Assembly (NCBI RefSeq): GCF_954871325.1
Contig: NC_088777.1
Span: 20,127,366-20,191,365, forward strand
Direction of reading: 5' to 3'
From: Gordionus sp. m RMFG-2023
Lineage: Eukaryota > Nematomorpha > Gordioida > Chordodea > Parachordodidae
Length of the DNA stretch: 64,000 nt
In this document: positions 21,458-33,345 of the stretch, piece by piece
How positions within the stretch are numbered: position 1 is the first letter of the stretch
Layout of the letters: each line of letters begins with the position of its first letter
Program-made: the position numbers and the translations under genes
The notes under the pieces: generated by a model
The model's database searches: none
What the model saw: the letters and a program-made list of their open reading frames with translations, nothing else
What the model was told of the DNA's origin: nothing

Positions 21458-22884
21458 GTCCAAGCCATAGTTGTTAAACGCTATTTTTAAAAGTAGCGCG
21501 CTACCGCTATAGCTATTTGTCAAAAAAAGTAGCGAGCTACCGCTTTCGCTATTTGTCAAAAAAAGTAGCGCGCTATTAGCTACTCTTAAGCTACTTTTTA
21601 TAAAAAAAATTTTAGAAACAAATGAAACAAATTTTTTTTATTTTTTTTTTGCTTATAATGTAAATGTATAATAAATAATATATAAAAATCAACATTTATA
21701 AATATAAAAATATAGTTAGTTTAGATTATAAAAAAATAAGCAATAAATAAATATTTATTTTAATTTGTTGCATTTTAATAATAATATCATTTCAATATTA
21801 TCATCCCCAAGTCTAGAGCGACGATCAGAAAGTATAGCTTTGCTTTACTAAATAATCTCTCGCACTAGCACTTGAGGACAAGGAAGCTCTAAAAATATTT
21901 AATCAGATCAATTTATAAATATAAATAAGTTTTTACCTTCTGTTATTCCAACTATCTGCCGGTGTACATACATAAGATATATCTGATAACTCTACTATTA
22001 GAGCATCTTTCATCACTTTGAAGTTGTCGGCTATTTTATTCATAAGTGTCTGGCGACATAAAACTGTGCCAGGTGATAAAGTTTTAATCATCATAGTAAA
22101 TGATGGATTATCAACCAAGGACAATGGCTGAACTGTGTCAATAATAAAATCAACAATTACTTTATCAGCCAATTTTTGTGAAATATTGGCATGTTTATTA
22201 TCAGTTAATTTGGTTTGGATAGTATTTGTCTTTTTGAATGAAGATTCTCTTATACCAAATTTTTTTATATGTTTCTCTATTTCCTTATAGCAATTGGCGT
22301 GAACAATCTAATAAAATAAATAATATTATAATGTAAAAATAACAATTTACCTTTAGGTGTTTCTTCTGGTTATAGCTACTCGATTGATTTGATGATATAT
22401 TTTTTTTACATTTTAAGCACAGGAATTTGAATCCAGATTTTGTTTTAATATTTATTTTAAAATTTTTTTCAAATCTAGGGAATGGGAAATCGTTATTAGA
22501 GCTATTAAGTACATTTTCTTCCATTGAATCTTCCATGTCTGAATCACTTTCAAGGATTTGGATATCCATGGGCGATGCCATTTTGGATTATTAACACAGA
22601 TTGAAAATAAAAATTAAAAATTGAAAATATATTTAAATTTCAAAATTAAATAATAAATTATAAAAATTATAATTAATTGTGATATTATATTTAAATTTTC
22701 ATGTTTATACTTACATTCATTATATTTTTTAAAAGTAGCGAAGTAGCGCGCTACTTAGCTACTTTTAAAAAAAGTAGCGCGCTAAAAAATTAAATAATTA
22801 AAAAAAAGTAGCGACTATTAGCTATAGCTACCAAAAAAGATAGCGCGCTAAGTAGCGCGCTACTTTAACAACTCTGGTCCAAGC
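21458..22884 (-). mobile_element. hAT element inserted in the gypsy fossil
   Basis: The element is 21466-22876 (1411 bp), with target duplication GTCCAAGC on both sides (21458-21465, 22877-22884). Ends are CATAGTTGTTAAA and TTTAACAACTCTG. Subterminal GTAGCGCGCTAC palindromes are dense at both ends. On the minus strand, 22581-22285 codes an N-terminal segment with a BED-like zinc finger (FLCLKCKK...KKHLKVN) and 22172-21933 a hAT-transposase segment ending SDISYVCTPADSWNNRR. The C-terminal half of a transposase is missing, so the copy is not autonomous. Confidence 0.9.
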
Positions 22885-23428
22885 GAGGACTGGGAGCTGT
22901 AATATTTCACATAGAAGAAGGCGCTAAAGAAAGGCCTATAGCTTTTGCCTCGAGGTTGTTGTTGAAGGTTGAGATCAACTATACAAACATAGAGAAAGAA
23001 GCATTAGCAATAATCTTCGCCATAAAGAGAACCTACCTATAGGCATTGCGGCAGATGCGTCCAAGCGAGGACTGGGAGCTGTAATACTTCACATAGAAGA
23101 AGGCGGTAAAGAAAGGCCTATAGTTTTTGCCTCGAGGTCGTTGTTGAAGGTTGAGATCAACTATACAAACATAAAGAGAGAAGCATTAGCAATAATCTTT
23201 GCCATAAAGAGGTTCCAAGAATATCTTATTGGAACGAGGTTCATAATAATAACAGATCCCAAGCCACTCATTTACATCTTCACCAAAGGATTGAAAAACA
23301 ACATTGCCATGTCAATGAAACTCCAAAAATGGAATATCGTGAAGGGGGCTTATGACTACAAGATAATCTACAGGTCCGGCAAGCTCAACGTGGTACCAGA
23401 GTCTGTCCAGATTTCCTTTGGCTGCTGA
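22885..23428 (+). pseudogene. RNase H segment of the gypsy fossil
   Basis: Contains the segment IAADASKRGLGAVI-like at its start, KEALAIIFAIKRFQEYLIG-like text, and FIIITDPKPLIYIF with the RNase H aspartate, then YDYKIIYRSGKLNVVPE. This is the usual Ty3/gypsy RNase H, located between RT and integrase. Confidence 0.75.
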
Positions 23429-23532
23429 CAACAAAGAGGTGCAAGTGATATGACGAGTCATGCAAGGAGCTTTGGGACATACCGATTAAGTTCGAGAAAG
23501 TAACTGCAGAGATTCAAAACGATAAAGAGATT

Positions 23533-24245
23533 ATGGACGTCATCAGTGGTATAAGAAAAAGTGAAGTCATACAAAACAAAACTTACAGGTTCTTGGAAAA
23601 TAAATTGAGCATAGTTGATGACTGCCTTTATAATGATTCAAAAGTGATCATACCATTCAACATGAGAAAACTGATGTTGCAGGAGTTGCATAGAGGACAT
23701 TTAGGGGCTCATAGGATAAAACATTTTGCCAGAAACTACATCTGGTGGCCTGGTATCAACATCGACATAGATAATGGCGTTAGAAATTGGGCATGCAATG
23801 CTTGGGGAGATAATCCAAAAAAATACAACATGCTTGGACTGTCATTAATAAATATTTTGAAAGAATGCATTTAGATTTCGCAGAGCCGTTTCTGCAAAAA
23901 TATTGGTTGGTAATGATCGATGCATACAGCAAGTTCCCCATCATTAAATCGACGAACTCCATAACGGCAGGACAGACTGTCATCAAACTGATGAGAACTA
24001 TAAGCTTGTTTGGGATACCTGAACAAATCATTACAGATAATGGCACCAACTTTACCAGCAAGTTGTTTAAAAAGTTTTGCAAAGACCACGGGATTAAGCA
24101 CACTCGAACGTCAGCATATCACCATCAATTCAATGGGCTGGTGGAGAGGATGATTAGAACCTTCAAAATACACATGAAAAGAAGTCTGGAAAATAAAAAA
24201 GTACGAGAAGATCGCACTATAAAGGTTTTTGTTCTACTATCGTAA
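23533..24245 (+). pseudogene. integrase segment of the gypsy fossil
   Basis: Contains the N-terminal HRGHLGAHRIKHFARNYIWW (zinc-binding HHCC region), the first catalytic Asp in HLDFAEPF and LVMIDAYSKFPI, the second in ITDNGTNFTSKLF and the Glu in FNGLVERMIRTFK. Downstream (24330-24500) a segment with GDKVWYKTFKDNKWHKG is the C-terminal integrase domain. Confidence 0.85.
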
Positions 24246-24795
24246 CACACCTAAAGCTGCAACGAGTGTTGCACCTAGCAAGAGAATATTCCTGCATACA
24301 ACAAGAACTGCCTGATAAAAATAAGCGACAACTCATTAGAGAAAATCATATCACCTACAAGAACATTAGAGATTGGTGACAAAGTGTGGTACAAAACGTT
24401 TAAAGACAACAAATGGCACAAGGGCATAGTCACTGATAAAGAAGGTAATTTAATATTCAGAATAGACAAGGGGGACGTTAAATCAGGATACATCTGGATC
24501 AGATTAAAAGAGATTCTCGAATGATGTTCCTGAAGCTACAATTAAGGACAAGGACTCACTAACACCATCTGCAATCGATAGGCAAAATGACGGATATTCT
24601 ACTGGGTCTTTCAACATAAGAGAAAGGAGCAATATGAAAGAATCAATGAATCCAGTTATAAGGAATGCTCGACCGGTCAGACTCAAACAAATACCAAAAC
24701 ATCTGGAAGATTACATCATGAACGTCAATTGCGTTACCACACAATATATCCAAGGAAAACATAAGCCGGATTTCTTTGGAGGGTGGAATGTTAAA

Positions 24796-25125
24796 TAATC
24801 TGATTTTGTTTGTTACACCTTTCGGTGAAATAATTTTTATTTTATATTAACGTTTTTTTTTATATCATCATATTAACATTACATTTTTTTGAAATCAATT
24901 TGTATTTAAATTTAAACGAACATTTTTTATTTTACATAATTGGTTATTTGATGATTTATTTATTGTTAAGAAAAAGATATAAAAAGAAAATTGTTTTTGG
25001 TTATAAAGTGATAATAAGATGTAATTCATAATAATAAAATGTAATTTATAATAAAAAAATTAAAGAAAATTTTGAATATGAATATTATATTCAAAAAAGA
25101 GAAGGAATATGAATTCTATGTTAAA
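24796..25125 (+). repeat. right LTR of the gypsy fossil
   Basis: Begins TGTTAAATAATC immediately after the purine run GGAGGGTGGAA (polypurine tract) and shares its later two thirds with 18152-18414. Confidence 0.75.
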
Positions 25126-26240
25126 TTCTTCATCTAGAATAATCTCCTTATAAATATTTAATATGGCTAATCCATTTAAACGGTTTTCACAAATATGAAA
25201 TAAAGAGAACTACAATATTAAAAAGCAAAGAAAACGTGCTCAATAATTTTTACAACCCGAGTGGCTATTTCTTAAATAGATTTTATACATGTTCAGAGTT
25301 GAAAAGACCTTTCATTAGTGCAGGTACTAATTGGTAAGGTAGCTAAAATAAAAAGCAATGTTTTGATATTAGGCAGGGAATCTAAAGTGCAATTACATAG
25401 AAAGGGCCTGCAAAGCTTTTTGGTCTCAAAGAGTACTCTATTCTGTCAAGATTTTTATACCAAAATTAGACATCACAAAGTAATTTATCATATGACTCTG
25501 ATAAATCATCAAAATAAAACTGAGGTTTTCTTAATCTCGGGTTTCAAGTGTATTCAGACTCAACCGGCAAAAGAAAATAAAAGCTGTTTAAAATAAAAAT
25601 TTTGATTAATAAATCTTTCCTTTAATTGTAATAAAAATGTATCAATAAGGGAATAAAAATATTTATTTTATAAAAATCCTCAATCGTACCAAATTAAACG
25701 ATTTTTATTTTATTTAAAATTTATTTTTAATATCAAATCATCTATATTATAATTTTCCGATGTCCACACTACGTCATCGTGATGTCATGTCATCGGTACG
25801 TATTTATTTTATTTTTTATTTTTTATTTGTGGATTTATTTATTTATTTTTTCAATATCTATACAAACAGATGAGCCTATAACTACACTATGCAACTGTAG
25901 GATGCCAAAGTAAAACCTTAAATATTCTTTTAATTTATCTTTACAAAATTTTACAACCTATGCAAGTAATGGATGTCAAAGTTATACATTAAATATATCT
26001 TATTTACAAAATATTCTAAATATTCATATTATCATTAATATTTTATAAAGTTACCAAAAAAATTACATTTACTCAATAAAATACCAACAGTCAAAACAAT
26101 TATTACTCAAAGCTGCTATTAGTGAAAATAATTATAAATGTAAAATACAATATGATACATAATATTTTCATTCTATCAATTATATTACAATATTCAAAAT
26201 TAATTTTCTTATTTAATTTATTTTTAAATAGATCATCGTC
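25126..26240. other. decayed coding-like stretch of unknown origin
   Basis: Around 25220-25330 a plus-strand frame reads KENVLNNFYNPSGYFLNRFY, and 25318-25596 is open for 92 codons in a shifted frame; neither is recognised. It could be a dead transposon or retrocopy. 25620-26240 is plain AT-rich sequence. Confidence 0.3.
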
Positions 26241-27119
26241 ATTTAAATTTCAAGATTTTTTTTTTTATAAAAGCATTTTATAAATTTATAAAATCAAATA
26301 TTACAAAAATGTATAAGAATCATTTATTTTCATTTCATGGATAACAAATAATGATGCAAAGATTCATCATTAAGCATTATAAAACATATATTGTTCGAAT
26401 TGTTGCAGTGAACACACTTTCTATCTATATTTTTCTCCATAACCTAATTTTTGGAGTTATCTCCAATAATACGAAATAAGATTTGTTATTTCTTATAATA
26501 ATTTTGGGAGACCTGAATTTGTCATGATTCTCTAATCAGTGGTTTGCCCAGGCTTTCTCAGTTTCCCTTATTACGAATTCAGGTGTTTTTTTGTATATAT
26601 ACTAGGAGTATACCCGTATACTAATTTGTAAAATAAATCGGAGATTTCCCCTTCATTAATTAGAAATTTAATATCTCAGGGCTTTGGAAAAATTTTTCAA
26701 AATTATTATGGGTTGGACTGGGCTTAGAAAATATTCTATGAACTCCTCTGTTATTTTGTTTTTTATCTAATGTTTTATATCTATATGTTTATTTTATATT
26801 CACCCAGTTGCCTCCAAATGATATTTCTATCACCACTACCACAATCCCTATGCCACCTCTGCCTAATTTTTAATAAATATAAGCATTTAATTCCGCACTA
26901 TCATTCACTTCACTAGGAGTTAATATAAATAATACTTTATCCGATTCTCTGAGGAACTTTCATGAATATTTAGAGGGATGTTCAAACGTGAATGTGCAGT
27001 ACCGCCAATTTCATCAACATTATTAATGGAAAAATATGCAGTAGTTCTGTCATGGCTTTATAATTACTTACGACCGTTTTATGGTTGAATTATCAATGTC
27101 GTTCATAATTCTATTTTAG

Positions 27120-27385
27120 AGGGGGATACCAATGCTGACACTTTTGGCAGAAATATTATTTTGCGTTCTTCTTTTACCTGTAGCCCAAGGCCTATGCAAC
27201 AGCTTTATCAGGACGCGATGGTTGTTGTACACTGCTTTGGTACTCCGTCATTATTCAGTTTCATTACTTTCACCTACAACCCTAGATCGGATGATATTAT
27301 ACCTTATTTATTTCCTCTCCAGACGACCGTCTAGATTTATTTTGTCGCCTTTTCCATCAAAAATTAAAATGTCAACAAGGATTTG
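27120..27385 (+). pseudogene. Helitron replication initiator (Rep) fragment
   Basis: One frame reads FGRNIILRSSFTCSPRPMQQ, then LYQDAMVVVHCFGTPSLFSF, ITFTYNPRSDDI, and a shifted frame continues PDDRLDLFCRLFHQKLK. This is the well-known Helitron Rep text (LPSSF.GSPR.M...YQDAM...GKPDLF.TFT.NP.W.EI then DRPD...RVF..KL). It is broken by at least one frameshift and lacks the HUH and catalytic Tyr portions in readable form. Confidence 0.8.
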
Positions 27386-28069
27386 CTCTTAATTTTATCA
27401 GATACACAAAATAATAATTAATCCTCATCATTTTTTTAAAAAATTAGCCTAAATTTATATGCCAAGAAAAACAATTTGTTAAAAAATATATAAATAAATT
27501 GCATATAAGTTTCATAGTATTGAATGGCATTTTTGTAATTTAAATAAATAGAATTTTTTTTTTACTTAACATAAAGATATAGATAGCCCTTATCAAATTC
27601 TTTGATAAATTATTTCGGAAATGCAAGACATACACTAAATTTATCTGAAAAACAACAATAACCCAATATAATAGCAACAATTTATTTTTTAGATATAATT
27701 TTAATTAATCATAGTACAAAAAAGTATAAGAATCATTTATTTTTATTTCATGGATAACAAATAATGATACAAACATTAATCAAGCATTATAAAAAAATAA
27801 ATTTTGTTAGAAATGTTGCAGTGGACATAATTTCGATCCATATTTTTCTCCATAACTTAATTTTTGGGGTTATCTCCAATAAAACGAAGTAAGATTTGAT
27901 ATTTCTTATAATAATATTAGGGCAAACCTGATTTTATCATGATTCTCTAAAAATGGTTTGCTCAGGGTTTCCCAGTTTCCCTTATTACTGAATTCACGTG
28001 TTTTGTTTGCATATATAACTAGGAGTTAACCCGTAGACTAATTGGTAAACCGGAGATTTCCCCTTCATG

Positions 28070-28370
28070 TGATGATAAATTAATTAGTAATTTAACTATC
28101 TCTGGGCTTGGGAAAAAATTTTCAAAATTATTATGGGTTGGACTGGACTTGGAAAATATTCCTCAAAATTAATATTGGCTTGCCCCTGACTTGGGAATAT
28201 CTTTTACAATTATAATGGGTCAGGCTAGGAAAAATTTTCAAAATTACTATGGGTTGAGCTGGGATTGAGTAAATTTTTTAAAATTATAAGATCTTGGACG
28301 CTTGGAATTTTTTCCAAATATTGTGAGCTTAGACCTAGCTTGAAATTTTTTAATGTTAAATGTTATTCTT
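28070..28370. repeat. degenerate tandem repeat of about 40 bp
   Basis: Six to seven units with the pattern GGGTTGGACTGGACTTGGAAAATTTTTCAAAATTAT in varying states, for example ATGGGTTGGACTGGACTTGG, ATGGGTCAGGCTAGG and ATGGGTTGAGCTGGG. It starts in the repeated segment that is also present at 26690-26760. Confidence 0.65.
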
Positions 28371-28639
28371 ATGTGATCAGTAATATTTTTACAAAGAATT
28401 TTGATATGGGGTAAAAGCTCATTTAAATATATTTTGACTCATAAAATAGTTTCCACTCTTAGACCTAATGGGTTGGACTCAATGACAATGGTTGGACTTG
28501 ACCTAAATGGGGGGTGAGGTTAAAAAGAATATAAATTGGATATGATTTTTAAATAAAAGTTAGCGTCTATCGTAAAAAAAAGAATAAAATTCCCATTCCC
28601 CGTCATTTTTAACGGGCATTCTACTAGTTTTATTTATTT

Positions 28640-29690
28640 TAAAATATTATAAAATATAAATTAAAATTTTTAAAACTATCTAATTAATTAATTTAACAAT
28701 ATAAATTTTATTATTAAATTTATAAATATCTAATTTAACTATGCCAGAAAATATTTACGATATATCTTTATTGTTATTTAATATTTAATATATAATTTTT
28801 AATATATATATTTTTAAACCATATGATCATTTAAAATTGAAAATTCCTATTTGTTTTTTTAAATGTATTTCATTTTGATATCGTATATATTATTTTATTT
28901 CTAAATTAAAACCGTTTTTATAAAATTATTCGCAATAAAAAATAATTTTTTTTGGAGGTTATAGGGGGATGGTTTCAACCCCCAAACCCCCCTTGTCTAC
29001 TTTGATGATATTGCTAATCATCGACCAAATCTATATATTGCATACAATCAGAGACATTATTTTCTAAATAAAACTTTCTACTATAATTTTAAATAAATGG
29101 TTAGACATTATTAGCAAACTCATATTCATATTAAGCAATATACTATAATAATGCATTCTCTCTAAATGAGTGGGCTTCTAATTGAATTAATGACCTAAAA
29201 AAATAATATGTTTTGGGTAATAGCTAAAATAATTTAAGTTATTCAATTTAAAATTTATCAATGAAGTACCACTATAATTAAAATGGTGTAATTAATAATG
29301 TGCGGAGGCAATTTTTTTTTAGGGAATAGGCAGGTTTTTGAGGGGGGTGTGCATCTAGTGAAAATCCTGTCATTTAGACATTGGGTATAACAAATTCTAA
29401 AAATATTATTATCATGTTAAATTAATATTATTTTTGGAAATAGTGTAAATTTAATTGTATATTATATTATATAGGAAAGATTTAATAATTTATATTATAT
29501 ATACATTGACCACATGAACATGAAATATACATAAGTTAAATCAAATTCGGCATACTTATTGTATTGTTTTCTTGGTTACTAGATAAACAGAGAGTTTTTA
29601 TGAAATTTTAATATTTATAAGTAATTAGATGGAATTTTTATATTTGATTTCATATAGGATATTCGATAGTGTTATTTTTTTCATGATGAC
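28640..29690. other. AT-rich intergenic stretch without recognisable feature
   Basis: No coding potential. It includes a G/C run near 28960-29000 (GGTTATAGGGGGATGG and CCCCCAAACCCCCC) and several poly-A/T tracts. Confidence 0.5.
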
Positions 29691-29938
29691 ATATATATAT
29701 ACATTAAGAGGGATTGAGCATCCTAAAACGAGACCGATAGCAGGTCTACGCATACCATCCTTTTTCATCCATGTAGACTATATGTATGGATAGTGGAATA
29801 TTTTTTTTACTTTATAGATTTTAACCAATTATTAAAATCTTTTTATTAAAATATACAATCAGCTAAGACCTTCAAATTGTATTCTTTCAGTCCTTTTAAT
29901 ATTAGATCCAGGAATAACCAGTATTTTTCCTCTAGAAT

Positions 29939-30561
29939 ATGTGGAAGAACTATATGAAAGAACTATTAGCAAGAGAAAGTCGAGATAGGAGGATTAGATC
30001 TCCCTCACTAACGTCAACTCCGCATCGGACAGGGCGTGCACCAACGCCCCCACCTCCTCCGCCAATTACAATTGTAGCGCCTGCGGTCCCGGCCGTCCCA
30101 CTAACGCCTGCCAAAAAATATGAAAAGATGCGCAAAGTTTGGGCAGGCCTTCAGCAAGACCTTATCGAACCCAAGTGCAAGGCAAGCATACGGGACCACC
30201 ACGAGATAAAGCACATTGCCAACGTGCTGGAGATTCTCAATGAGACGTCCGACCCCAGACTAATGGAGGAAATGACGAAGCGTATTAGGGTCCTCGCGCT
30301 AGCAATACACTGGAACTGGCAAACCGCAATAAACAAACGCGTCTTACCAGGAAAAATTCCTCCAAAGTATTTCGTGAACAACGGCCCTTTCGGGACAGGG
30401 GCTACGGCCCCTCCACCTCTACATACAGGAAGCCCGAACGCAAGGAAACGGCCACCTCCCGGGGCAAGAAAAGAAAGTAGTCCCCAATTGGAAAGTTCAC
30501 CTATCTTCTCCCTTCTTCCGCTACCAACTTCTTCTATTTCTCCTTCTTCTTCTAGCGCTGC
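29939..30561 (+). pseudogene. first (gag-like) frame of the RT/RNase H element
   Basis: Basic and Pro-rich N-terminus (PPPPPPITIVAPAVPAVP), then a helical domain with KKYEKMRKVWAGLQQDLIE and EMTKRIRVLALAIHWNWQTA, then a Ser/Pro-rich tail. The layout suits a structural (capsid-like) protein ahead of an RT, as in DIRS-like elements; no zinc knuckle is seen. The frame is interrupted at 30562 by the hAT element. Confidence 0.55.
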
Positions 30562-33245
30562 CAGGGGCCCCTACAACGGGGGGGGGTCCGAAGCAACTGC
30601 TTCAGTAAATTTGAATGGGGGTACTTTTTTTTTACATCCATCATGATCATGTGATTTCTGGTTTATAAATGTAACAATAAGACCCCCCCCCCCCCACTTA
30701 ATATTTAATTTAATATATTGACGGAAATTTTGGTCGATGTTTAGTAAATTTTTTATCCGAAATTTCTTGTTATAAATTATTTTTCCAATTTTAAAATATG
30801 CCTAAAAATATTAATCAATATTGACAATAGCAAAATTCCTAGAAATTGGATTACTTATAGTATTAAAATGTATAAAGTTTTTTGCTTAACATGTCTCTTA
30901 TTTGGTGGTCCACACGCAAATTCAAAATGGACATGTGAAGGTCTAGATAAATGGCAAAATATTAATCGTGATATTATTCTGCATGAATCTTTACAGGCAT
31001 ATATGATGGCCTATTATGGAAGGCTTTCTCATAATAAAAATTCGATATTAAAATTTATAACACCTCAGAATGAATGTGTAGATAATAACCGTTTAATTAT
31101 AAGAATTATAATAAGATGTTTAGATTATTTAATATCTCGTAACCAAGCCTACTGGGGGAACAGGGAACAAGAAGGCAATATGATGGCCCTTATTAAGCTT
31201 ATTGCAGATTCTGAACCTTTACTAAAAATGTATATACAGCAAAATGAAGAAAGAAAAAAGGATAAAAAAATAAGGGATTAAAAACGAAATATATTCAAAC
31301 CTATTATCATATAATAACATAAACATTCTCATTGAAACCATGAAAAATATGGTTATAAAAAAAATTCAAAATGAGATTACATTTAACAGGTGCTTTTTAA
31401 TCATAGTTGATGGCACGATAGTAAGATATGTTGAAAATAGTGAGACGCCGAAGCCTGTTGACTGATTGACATATATTGTACGGGAAATACCACAGGTCTC
31501 GATATAAAGCATAATATAATATCCAAACTTGGCTCGATGAATTTACCCCTTGAATATCTAGTTGGGCAAAGTTATGATGGCGCCTCAAACATGAGTGGAA
31601 GAATCAATGGTGTGCAAGCCTTGATTAGAGCAGAGGCGCCAAAGGCAGCTTTTATTTGGTGTTATTGTCATCGATTAAATTTAATCGTTGTTCAATTATG
31701 CCAATCAATTAAAGAACTTCGAAATGTTCTAGGAATACTAGATGAGATTAATGTCTATTTTAATGGTGCAAAAAGATATAAGGTACTCAAAAAATTTCAG
31801 TGTAATGATCTGAAAAAATCGCAACGATTTCTACGCGTCAAGAATACCACTCGGTAATAGTTCCTTATTTATTTAAATTTTAAATGTTTTTTTATTTAGA
31901 AGCTGGCTATCGTCATATAAAGCTATTGTAAATTTTTTTCAACTTTATGATGCCTTGAGGGCAGCTTTAACAAATTTAAAGGATTCTGAAGATCCTGCCA
32001 CTTCCACTATGGCTAGTGCTATAGTCTTTAGAATATAAAAATTTGATTTTATCTTATCACTTTGTGTTTTGGATAAAATATTGTTGATAACAAGTTTGGC
32101 TTGTACAAAATTGCAAACCATTTCGAAGGATATAGGGTATGCAATAAATCAAATTCAATTGACAAAAGATTGCTTGATTAATTTGAGAAGTATAATATAA
32201 ATTATTGTCTTAATTATTTTTTAATCTAATAGATAATAACACTGAATTTTTGGATGTTTTTTCAAAGGCGCAAGATTTTATGAAGGAGAGAAATCTACAT
32301 TTTGATTTTGAAAGTTCTAGACTTCAAACATCACAATCCAAAAAGGAGAGGTTATATACTTTCATCATTAAATATAGGAATATTTTTTAGCTTTAAAATA
32401 GGTGTGTTTTATGCTGCACTCGATTTAATTATTATGCAGTTTAACGAAAGATTTAATGATGATTCCATGAAATATTTACATCAAACATCATTTTTTACGC
32501 CAAAGGGAATGGCAGAAAAATCAATTATTAAAGAAGATATCGAGGATATCAGAATTATACAATTTAAATTCAAGTCAAATTTTCGAAGAAATGTTGAAGT
32601 TTAGAAATATTTATAAGATGGCCAAAATGGGGAATGTAATTAATACTCATGACCTAGAGGTTCAAGAATCTAAAGATTTGTCAGATTCTGAGAATTGTAA
32701 TTTAACTAATTATTTAGCTTCTTCTGTTGATAATGATAATTCAGGGACTTACGATTCAGATTAGAAAAACTATTCATTTATTTTACATTATCGTTTACTT
32801 TTAAATTTTTCTGCTTTCCCTAATTTAAGAATTTTATATAAATATCTATTAACCATTCCCACAACCTCATGTACTGCCGAAAGAGTCATGAGTAAAATTA
32901 AATTAATTAAAACAAGACTACGCAGCACCATGAAAGATTCTTTTCTCAATAATTTAACCATATTATCAATGGAAAAAATTTTATTTTAACAATTTAATAC
33001 TGATGAAATTATAAATTCTTTCGCTTTCTCTTCCCCTAATTTATCTAAATTATTAATTTAAAAATAATATTTATAAAGTTATATTTTTTGCATTTTATTT
33101 ATATTATATATTAAAAATTGATGCAATAAAAATTATTTTTATTTATGGGTGTCATAATTATCATTTTTTCGAAGGTTGGGGGATACTTTTCATGGGGGTA
33201 TTCTGCTTCATTCGCTCAAAAAGTGTAGGGGCCACTGAGCGCTGC
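30554..33245 (+). mobile_element. hAT transposon (ZMYM/TTF-type) inserted in the RT/RNase H element
   Basis: The element is 30562-33237 (2676 bp). It has a perfect 8-bp target duplication AGCGCTGC (30554-30561, 33238-33245). Ends are CAGGGGCCCCTACA and TGTAGGGGCCACTG, inverted with one mismatch. Transposase pieces lie on the plus strand in order: 30868-31281 (FCLTCLLFGG, DKWQNINRDIILHESLQAYM, QAYWGNREQEGNMMALIKLI), 31537-31857 (GQSYDGASNMSGRINGVQAL, FIWCYCHRLNLIVVQLC) and about 32820-32990 (FLRILYKYLLTIPTTSCTAE then RVMSKIKLIKTRLRST, the hAT dimerisation region). Stops and frameshifts between the pieces, and a short intron-like gap near 31860-31900, make it non-functional as read. Confidence 0.92.
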
Positions 33246-33345
33246 CATACCGGGGGAGACAGCGCAGGGCTACGGACCACCGGCCCTACCGCAGGAAACA
33301 GTACAACGACCGCCATGGCTAGCAAAAGTAAACGAATTCCTTAGG

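Larger units (their letters stand above)
18152..25125 (+). mobile_element. Ty3/gypsy retroelement fossil, broken
   Basis: Family parts appear in the usual order: left LTR remnant, gag-like frame, aspartic protease (DTG), reverse transcriptase, RNase H, integrase with an HHCC-like N-terminus and a D,D-35-E core, and a right LTR. The order protease-RT-RNase H-integrase identifies Ty3/gypsy. It is clearly inactive, with numerous breaks (at least five). Two DNA transposons have inserted in it (20030-20439 and 21466-22876), both with 8-bp target duplications. The two LTRs differ visibly, so the insertion is old compared with the MITE inside it. Confidence 0.9.
26303..28627. mobile_element. Helitron/Helentron-like element, degraded
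   Basis: Holds a Rep-domain fragment (see 27120-27385). Stem-loops adjoin CTAG: AGTATAC-CC-GTATACT next to ACTAGG at 26601-26623, and CCCGT...ACGGG followed by CATTCTACTAG at 28595-28627. Read outward, the two ends are inverted versions of ACGGGYATWCTMCTAGT, so they form short terminal inverted repeats. A direct repeat of about 450 bp (26303-26750 and 27716-28150) includes the left stem-loop in both copies, so the real boundary is ambiguous. Only part of the Rep protein and no helicase is left. Confidence 0.6.
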
